Assembly (NCBI GenBank): GCA_016875595.1
Contig: VGPI01000002.1
Coordinates: 1-28,116 of the forward strand
DNA length: 28,116 nucleotides
From: Candidatus Cloacimonadota bacterium
Lineage (GTDB): Bacteria > Cloacimonadota > Cloacimonadia > Cloacimonadales > Cloacimonadaceae
Reading direction: 5' to 3'
Shown: in pieces, positions 22,367 through 28,116 of the stretch
Numbering within the stretch: position 1 is the first letter of the stretch
How the letters are laid out: each line of letters begins with the position of its first letter
The notes under the pieces: model-generated
Database searches by the model: none
The model's input: the letters and a program-made list of their open reading frames with translations, nothing else
What the model was told of the DNA's origin: nothing
Program-made: the position numbers and the translations under genes

Positions 22367-23344
22367 ATGAACGAAAAAAAGCAGATAAACGTAGGTGGAC
22401 AGGCGGTGATCGAAGGTGTGATGATGCGCGGTCCGGAAGCGCTGGCAATGGCTGTGCGTCGTAAAGACGGCAGCATCGAACTCTTTAAAAGTCCATTTAC
22501 CAGCATCACTCAGCGCATCAAATGGATGGGACTGCCCATCCTGCGGGGATTCGTCTCATTGATCGAGATGATGCGCATCGGGATCAGATCATTGACCGTT
22601 TCCGCCAAGCGTTATGAACTGGATCTCAATGCCGAAGCCGCGGAACAGGGCAAGACGATCAAGACCAAGTCCAGGACGATGCAACAACTGGAGGACATCC
22701 TCAGTTTCGCCTTTGCCATTGGACTTGCCTTCGTGCTCTTTGGTCTGCTGCCCTACAAGATCTCGGACTGGGTGCACCTGTCGCAGCAGGATTTTTACTT
22801 TAATCTGGTTGCCGGGGGGATACGTATTGTCTTTTTTGTGCTTTACATATGGCTGATCAGTTTGATGCGGGATGTGAAGCGGGTCTTCCGTTATCATGGT
22901 GCTGAGCACAAGAACGTCAATGCCTATGAGCATGACGAACCGCTCACCGTTCCCGATATCCAGCGCTGGACGAGGATCCATCCCCGATGCGGGACGAGTT
23001 TTATGTTCTTTGTGCTCTTGGTGGCGATATTGATCTTTAGCGTCACCGACACACTGGTCTCAATCTATATTCTGGGCAAGCCGGTTCCCACCCTGCTCCG
23101 GCTGGGATATCACTTTCTGATGATCCCGCTGATCTCCGGCGTGTCCTATGAGATTCTCAAGTTCTCCGGCAAAAAGATCAACCACCCCATCGTCAAGATC
23201 CTGACCATCCCGGGAATGGCATTGCAAAGGATCACTACCCAGCCCCCGGACGACGAGATGGTGGAGACGGCACTGGTGGCGATGAAAGCCGCCCTGGATA
23301 TGGATTACAGTGAACATCAGGTGACCGAACTCGGGAAACTTTAA
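22367..23344 (+). CDS. yqhQ: DUF1385 family membrane protein (YqhQ-like)
   Basis: A 325-residue inner-membrane protein. The family N-terminus INVGGQAVIEGVMMRGPE (7-24) is clear, as are the RYHGAEHKNVNAYE motif near 178-191, RIHPRCGTSF near 203-212 and the SGVSYEILKF helix. Four to five hydrophobic segments are visible. YqhQ's biochemical role is unsettled. The stop overlaps the prfA start as TAATG. ATG 22367 has AGGA eight bases ahead; its place between rpmE and prfA is a conserved arrangement. Confidence 0.94.
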   Translation: MNEKKQINVGGQAVIEGVMMRGPEALAMAVRRKDGSIELFKSPFTSITQRIKWMGLPILRGFVSLIEMMRIGIRSLTVSAKRYELDLNAEAAEQGKTIKTKSRTMQQLEDILSFAFAIGLAFVLFGLLPYKISDWVHLSQQDFYFNLVAGGIRIVFFVLYIWLISLMRDVKRVFRYHGAEHKNVNAYEHDEPLTVPDIQRWTRIHPRCGTSFMFFVLLVAILIFSVTDTLVSIYILGKPVPTLLRLGYHFLMIPLISGVSYEILKFSGKKINHPIVKILTIPGMALQRITTQPPDDEMVETALVAMKAALDMDYSEHQVTELGKL

Positions 23345-24411
23345 TGCTCAATTACGACAAGCTTGCCAATCTGGAAGCGGAGTTTGACGAGCTCAAACAC
23401 CAATTGGCGGATACCTCCATCCTCAACGACAACCAGCGTTACAAACAGCTCACCCGCCGCTTCCGCGAACTCCAGACCATTATCGATGCCTGGCATCTGC
23501 TACGTGATCTGATGCGCCAGCTCGAGGACGCCAAAGCAATGCAGCAGGACGGCTTGGATGAGGATATGACCGCCCTGATCAGTCACGAGATCGAGACGCT
23601 TTCGGATAAGATCGATCAAGGTGAGGAAGACCTGCGTGAACTGCTCATCCCCTCCGATCCCAATGAAATCAAGAACGCCATCGTGGAAATCCGTGCCGGA
23701 ACCGGAGGTGAGGAAGCCGCACTCTTTGTCGCCGAACTCTACCGGATGTATAGCTATTATGCCGAAAAGAAGGGCTGGAAACTGCAATTCATCGACAGCA
23801 ACCCCACCGGACTGGGCGGTTTCAAGGAGATCATCTTCCAACTCAACGGCGATGGCGTCTATGGACTGATGCGCTTTGAAAGCGGCGTCCATCGCGTCCA
23901 GCGCATCCCGGTCACCGAATCCGGTGGCAGGATCCATACCTCGGCGGTCAGTGTCGCCGTCCTTCCGGAAGCCGAGGATATCGACCTTGAGATCAATGAC
24001 AACGACCTGCGCATCGACGTTTACCGCAGCAGCGGGCACGGCGGGCAAAGTGTCAACACCACCGATTCCGCCGTGCGCATCACCCACCTGCCTTCCGGGA
24101 TCGTGGTCACCTGCCAGGATGAGAAATCCCAAATCAAAAACAAAGCCAAAGCGCTATCCGTGCTCCGCTCCCGCTTGCTCGACCTCGAGATCAGCAAACA
24201 GGAACAGGAGATCGCCCGTCAACGTAAAGCCCAAGTCAGCACCGGCGACCGCAGTGCCAAGATCCGCACCTACAACTATCCCCAGTCCCGGGTGACCGAC
24301 CACAGAATTATCTTGACATCCTACAACCTCGAAGCATTCTTGGCAGGCGAGATCGACGACTTTGTCCAGGCACTCAGATCCGCTTGGCGTAACGAAGCCG
24401 CAGACGGATAG
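23344..24411 (+). CDS. prfA: Peptide chain release factor 1
   Basis: A 355-residue class I release factor. The stop-codon reading motif is Pro189-Val190-Thr191 (RIPVTESGGRIHTSA), the P-x-T form of RF1 that reads UAA and UAG; RF2 has SPF. The catalytic GGQ is at residues 233-235 (SSGHGGQSVNTTDSAVRITH). RF1 presence means UAG should be a true stop here, which bears on the TAG inside the sorting-domain remnant. It overlaps yqhQ by one base. The methylase gene prmC, often next, is absent. Confidence 0.98.
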   Translation: MLNYDKLANLEAEFDELKHQLADTSILNDNQRYKQLTRRFRELQTIIDAWHLLRDLMRQLEDAKAMQQDGLDEDMTALISHEIETLSDKIDQGEEDLRELLIPSDPNEIKNAIVEIRAGTGGEEAALFVAELYRMYSYYAEKKGWKLQFIDSNPTGLGGFKEIIFQLNGDGVYGLMRFESGVHRVQRIPVTESGGRIHTSAVSVAVLPEAEDIDLEINDNDLRIDVYRSSGHGGQSVNTTDSAVRITHLPSGIVVTCQDEKSQIKNKAKALSVLRSRLLDLEISKQEQEIARQRKAQVSTGDRSAKIRTYNYPQSRVTDHRIILTSYNLEAFLAGEIDDFVQALRSAWRNEAADG

Positions 24412-24483
24412 TAAATTGATGAAAGAACAAGACTTATCTAACTCAGATCAGCGACCGACCGACACCTCAGGAGGTGAATTCTA

Positions 24484-25740
24484 ATGCCTTGGGGCACCAT
24501 TTTGCTGTTTATTCTGGCTTTCCTCTTTTTGCTTGTCCTGAGTTTCCTCTTCTCCGGTTTTGAAACAGGAGTGATCTCGATAAACAAGATCAAGTTGGAA
24601 AGAGACGCCAAGCGAAATCGATCCCGTGCCCATCTATTGGCTTTTTTAAGTCATTCCGAGAGGGTCTTAGGAACCACACTTCTTGGAAACAACATTGTCA
24701 ACGTTCTGCTGGCATCCTTGGCGGCAGTTTTAAGTCGCCGTCTTTTTGTGGACTTTTTCGATCCTCGTTGGGCATCCCTGGCAGTAGGGACGTTGGTTCT
24801 GGTCCTTGGAGAGATCATGCCCAAGACGATCTTCCGGGACAATGCCGAAAAGCTTGTACCACCGGTCTATCCCATCATCCGTTTCTTTTCCCTGTTATTC
24901 AAGCCATTTGTCATCCTGGTATCCCGCCTCAACCTGCGTCTCGGCAAATTGCTCAAACTCAAGCAATCCAATGACTTTGCCTATCTCACCAAAGACGACC
25001 TCGCCTTTCTGCTATCTCAGACGGAGACCGATTCCGAGACGGCTGAAGCAATGGAGATGATCGGTGATGCCCTGGATTTTAACGAGCTGGATGCCCGCAA
25101 CATTATGATCCCGCGCACGGAAGTCATCGGTATCCCGGAGACCGCCACTCTTCCCGAGATCATGGAGATCGCCCGCACCGAGGGCTTTACCCGTTATCCG
25201 GTGTACTGCGATACGCTGGACAATATCGTCGGCGTTCTGATCATCTACGACATTCTCAAACAGGATTGCCGGGAAGACATGACCGCCGGCGGCCTGATGC
25301 GTGATGCTCTCTTCGTCCCCGAGAACACCGATCTTGACGTATTGCTCAAGGACATGCAGCACCGTCAGCGCAGTATGGCGATCGTGGTTGATGCCTATGG
25401 CGGAACTGCCGGCATCGTCACCATGGAGGACATCCTTGAGGAGATCGTGGGTGACATCGAAGACGAATACGACGAGGATGAGGAAACTCCGGAGGTCGTT
25501 CAGGTAAACCCGAACACCTGGCTGGTCATGGCGGATATGGAGATCGACCGGCTGGCAGATGAATATGGCATCGAACTCCCCGAAGGCGATTACGAGACCG
25601 TTGCCGGACTGATCCTGGACACGCTGGAACGCATCCCCCATCAGGGTCAATATCTCACTCTCGGCAAGCTGCGCCTCCAGATCCTGCAGGCGACCGACAA
25701 GAAGATCATCAAAGTAAAAATACATAACAAAGAGGTATAA
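24484..25740 (+). CDS. CNNM/CBS/CorC_HlyC domain membrane protein (hemolysin-like, Mg/Co efflux family)
   Basis: A 418-residue protein with the DUF21/CNNM transmembrane domain (about 1-170: SGFETGVISINKIKLER, LGTTLLGNNIVNVLLAS, LVLVLGEIMPKTIFR). Two CBS repeats follow (starting NIMIPRTEVIGIP and LMRDALFVPEN; VDAYGGTAGIVTMEDILEEI), then the CorC_HlyC domain (ANTWLV-like NTWLVMADMEIDRLADEY...GDYETVAGLIL). Relatives export magnesium or cobalt, or are GldE-like. AGGAGGT lies about seven bases before ATG 24484. It ends one base before ftcD begins. Confidence 0.93.
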   Translation: MPWGTILLFILAFLFLLVLSFLFSGFETGVISINKIKLERDAKRNRSRAHLLAFLSHSERVLGTTLLGNNIVNVLLASLAAVLSRRLFVDFFDPRWASLAVGTLVLVLGEIMPKTIFRDNAEKLVPPVYPIIRFFSLLFKPFVILVSRLNLRLGKLLKLKQSNDFAYLTKDDLAFLLSQTETDSETAEAMEMIGDALDFNELDARNIMIPRTEVIGIPETATLPEIMEIARTEGFTRYPVYCDTLDNIVGVLIIYDILKQDCREDMTAGGLMRDALFVPENTDLDVLLKDMQHRQRSMAIVVDAYGGTAGIVTMEDILEEIVGDIEDEYDEDEETPEVVQVNPNTWLVMADMEIDRLADEYGIELPEGDYETVAGLILDTLERIPHQGQYLTLGKLRLQILQATDKKIIKVKIHNKEV

Positions 25741-25741
25741 C

Positions 25742-27412
25742 ATGAGATTGATGGAATGCGTCCCCAATTTCAGCGAAGGCAGAGACCACAAGGTGCTCGA
25801 CGCCATTGCCGAAGCCATCCGCAGTGTGGCGGGAGTGGTGCTTTTGGACATTGATCCCGGTGCCGATACCAACCGTACGGTATTTACCTTGGCAGGTGAT
25901 CCGGAAGCATGCGTCGAAGCCGCCTTCCAAGCCATCCGAAAAGCAGCCGAACTGATCGATATGAGCAAACACCACGGTGAACATCCCCGCATGGGCGCCA
26001 CTGATGTCTGTCCCTTTATTCCGATATCCGAGATCACGATGGAGGAATGTGCCGAATATGCCCGCCAACTGGGAAAACGGGTGGGCGAAGAACTCGGCAT
26101 TCCGGTCTATCTCTATGAACATGCCGCCTCGCGTGAAGAATGGCGCAACCTGGCAAACGTCCGCAGCGGAGAATATGAAGCGCTGGCTGACAAAGCCAAA
26201 GACCCTGCTTGGAAACCGGATTTCGGTCCTCACGCTTTCAATTCCCGCAGTGGCGCCACCGCCATCGGTGCCCGGGAATTTCTCATCGCTTACAACATCA
26301 ACCTCAATACCCGGGACAAGAAAAAGGCGCATGACCTGGCACTCACCATCCGCGAGAGCGGAAAGCCCCATAAGGATGCCAGTGGCAAGCTCGTCAAAGA
26401 CGCTGCCGGCAACAAGGTGATCATCCCCGGTCTCTTTACCCATTGCAAGGCAGTCGGCTGGTACATCGACAGCTACAACCGCGCCCAGATCTCCATCAAC
26501 CTGACCAATTACAGGATCACGCCCCCGCATGCCGTCTTGGACAAAGTCCGTGAACTTGCCGCCGGAATGGGCGTCCAGGTCACCGGCAGTGAACTGGTGG
26601 GTCTCATTCCCAAACAGGCATTGCTGGAATCCGGCAAATACTATCTGCGTAAGATGAACGAAAGCACCGGCATCCCCGAACGGATGATCCTTGAAACCGC
26701 CGTCCAGTCCATGGGTCTGGCGGAACTGAACCCCTTCGAGCTGGACCGGAAGATCATTGAATATGCCATTGCCCGTCCGGATAATCTGGTCAATATGACC
26801 ATCAGCGCTTTCTGTGATTTGCTTTCCACCGATGCCCCGGCGCCCGGTGGAGGCAGCGTGGCAGCCCTTTGTCTGGCGATATCCGGTGCCCTGTCCGCCA
26901 TGGTTTCCAATCTCACCATCGACAAAAAGGGTTATGAACAGGTGCAGGACGAAATGCGCCAATTGGCAGCGGAAGGGCAACCCATCAAGGAAAAAGCCCT
27001 GCAAGGCATTGACCGAGACACCGATGCCTTCAACGCCATGATGGATGCCATGCGCCTGCCCAAAAAGACCGCGGAAGAAACCGCCATCCGTAACGCCGCA
27101 GTGGAAAAAAGCACCCAGCAGGCGATCTTGGTTCCCTTTGAAACACTCGAACTCTCCCTGGACGCCGTGATCCTTGCCCAAAAAGTGGCAAAGGTGGGCA
27201 ATACCAACGCCCTCTCCGATGCCGGAGTAGCGGCTTTGACCGCTTTATCTGCCGCCAAGGCAGCGCACTACAACGTCCTGATCAATATCGGCGGGATCAA
27301 TGACCTTGCCTTCAAGCAGGATATCCTGAACCGCTCAGCCCATCTGATCCGGCAGATCGGGCAGATCGCCACCGAGGTGGAAAACGAAGTGGTGGACCGG
27401 ATCAGACCGTGA
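25742..27412 (+). CDS. ftcD: Bifunctional glutamate formimidoyltransferase / formimidoyl-THF cyclodeaminase
   Basis: A 556-residue fused enzyme of histidine degradation. It moves the formimino group from formiminoglutamate to tetrahydrofolate, then cyclises it to 5,10-methenyl-THF with ammonia release. The transferase domain starts MECVPNFSEGRD and has HHGEHPRMGATDVCPF with the catalytic His81 equivalent. The cyclodeaminase domain begins near residue 350 with FCDLLSTDAPAPGGGSVAAL, the family hallmark Asp and glycine loop, and continues as the helical bundle. The two-domain fusion is as in animals and some FCB bacteria. AAAGAGGT precedes ATG 25742. No other hut genes are in view. Confidence 0.97.
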   Translation: MRLMECVPNFSEGRDHKVLDAIAEAIRSVAGVVLLDIDPGADTNRTVFTLAGDPEACVEAAFQAIRKAAELIDMSKHHGEHPRMGATDVCPFIPISEITMEECAEYARQLGKRVGEELGIPVYLYEHAASREEWRNLANVRSGEYEALADKAKDPAWKPDFGPHAFNSRSGATAIGAREFLIAYNINLNTRDKKKAHDLALTIRESGKPHKDASGKLVKDAAGNKVIIPGLFTHCKAVGWYIDSYNRAQISINLTNYRITPPHAVLDKVRELAAGMGVQVTGSELVGLIPKQALLESGKYYLRKMNESTGIPERMILETAVQSMGLAELNPFELDRKIIEYAIARPDNLVNMTISAFCDLLSTDAPAPGGGSVAALCLAISGALSAMVSNLTIDKKGYEQVQDEMRQLAAEGQPIKEKALQGIDRDTDAFNAMMDAMRLPKKTAEETAIRNAAVEKSTQQAILVPFETLELSLDAVILAQKVAKVGNTNALSDAGVAALTALSAAKAAHYNVLINIGGINDLAFKQDILNRSAHLIRQIGQIATEVENEVVDRIRP

Positions 27413-28116
27413 TCGATCCATGCTCGGATCTGATGAGCACTTATCAATCACAAATGGTGCGAGATTAATGACAGGAAAGTTTGCCAACCCGATACCTGAT
27501 TTGTCTGTTGATTTACAGAGCCATGATCCATCCTCCGTAATCAGTTTAGTATTCAATGTGTTATGACTATCATCGGGATTCCGTGAAAAAAGTTGTTGAC
27601 AGAGAAACGTACTTGAATGATGATGTAACCCGATCTGCAAGTGTCTGATGGATGTTGTTGATGCTATCGACCGGTGCAGTTTGGTAGTTTCGATGACTGA
27701 ACGTTGTGATGAGCAGCTTTTTACCCATCCGGTGTTGGCACCGGTACACGTGGCATGAGCTGTTGTCAGGTGCGGTAAGTCGTCAAATCGGTAGAAAAGG
27801 AGATTGATTTGGCTACAAGGTCGCAAGACCGGAGTCGTTTGGGTCAATGCCGGTCTTTGGCAGCCCACGCCGGAGGTGCGTCCGCTTTCTGTCTCATCTC
27901 TCCTTCCGCTTTTTCATCCCACATCTTAAAACGGATCATCCGTAGTCATCCCAGCGCTTTGATCACCCATGTTTCATCGCACATTAACATAACCCAACTT
28001 TACCATTTAGGATAGTTATATGATTATCCTGCAGCGAGTTGCAATTTCTATGGGGGACTACATTTTTCCTTTTCTTATCTCCTTTAACCGAGGGTCAGGA
28101 TTGAGATTCAGAGCTT
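27413..28116. other. Terminal 700 bp without a supported gene
   Basis: No recognisable protein, tRNA or rRNA gene. A hairpin CCGGTG-TTGG-CACCGG lies at 27729-27744 without a T run. TTGACA at 27596 with GATGAT 17 bases later is promoter-like but weak. A TTG-start frame at 27809 has AAGGAG upstream but encodes nothing I recognise. Confidence 0.5.

Noticed and set aside
25709..27181. 490-codon frame antisense to ftcD
   Set aside because: Gly/Phe-rich mirror of a GC-biased real gene; ftcD is fully supported.
27335..27868. 177-codon minus-strand frame at the right end
   Set aside because: Overlaps the end of ftcD antisense, is rich in Ser, Thr and His without motifs, and has no start signal.
27809..28015. 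68-codon frame with TTG start after AAGGAG
   Set aside because: The ribosome binding site is tempting, but the peptide has no protein-like pattern and the start is rare.

Overview
The window reads as a bacterial chromosome segment of roughly 50% GC from an anaerobe of the Fibrobacteres-Chlorobi-Bacteroidetes (FCB) side of the tree; Candidatus Cloacimonadota is my best guess. This rests on inference: a YPNPF-type C-terminal sorting/FlgD-like remnant, a Bacteroidetes-style orphan histidine kinase (AHQxGTP box), a secreted beta-sandwich protein, a superoxide reductase/rubrerythrin/rubredoxin cluster, and many short dispersed hairpin repeats. No rRNA, tRNA or CRISPR array was seen.

Layout. 1-760 is a gene graveyard: a minus-strand fragment running off the left edge, the 3' end of a secreted-protein gene broken by an in-frame TAG, and ACGCAGAT and GTTGAGAGA repeats. 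959-4221 carries a PhoU-like DUF47 regulator, a PiT phosphate transporter with a long C-terminal extension, and an AEC-family carrier. 4377-9099 is a compact run: mazG, an orphan sensor kinase, nnrE-nnrD (NAD(P)H-hydrate repair) and a sulfite-oxidase-fold protein that lacks the usual Mo-ligand cysteine. 9113-12140 holds mtnA, an MTA/SAH deaminase (methylthioadenosine salvage) and smpB. 12204-15018 runs on the minus strand: a YcaQ/AlkX-like DNA glycosylase, a broken DUF6544 gene abutting an opposite-strand RND-efflux fragment, and an unknown secreted/anchored protein. 15245-16018 is a small secreted protein, followed by an ~800 bp gene-free stretch with a perfect 35+3+35 nt palindrome. 16848-19221 (minus) holds a PLP aminotransferase, a small SpoVG-like protein and a lipoprotein. 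19383-21723 is the oxygen-defence cluster (superoxide reductase, rubrerythrin, a 46-residue rubredoxin, a ferritin-like protein) followed by tsaB. 22080-27412 is rpmE, yqhQ (DUF1385), prfA, a CNNM/CBS/CorC membrane protein and bifunctional ftcD. The last 700 bases hold no supported gene.

The most striking material is not a new enzyme system but the activity of short repeats. One element has split the 5' end of nnrE and left a 97 bp duplication that recreates the ribosome binding site and start codon. Another family of 27-mers sits twice, in frame, inside the nnrD half of the same gene and appears again as a related hairpin between mtnA and the deaminase. Other repeat oddities are four copies of a 22-mer around the PiT and mazG genes, five CTCGAG palindromes in 46 bp upstream of rpmE, and the 73 nt perfect palindrome.
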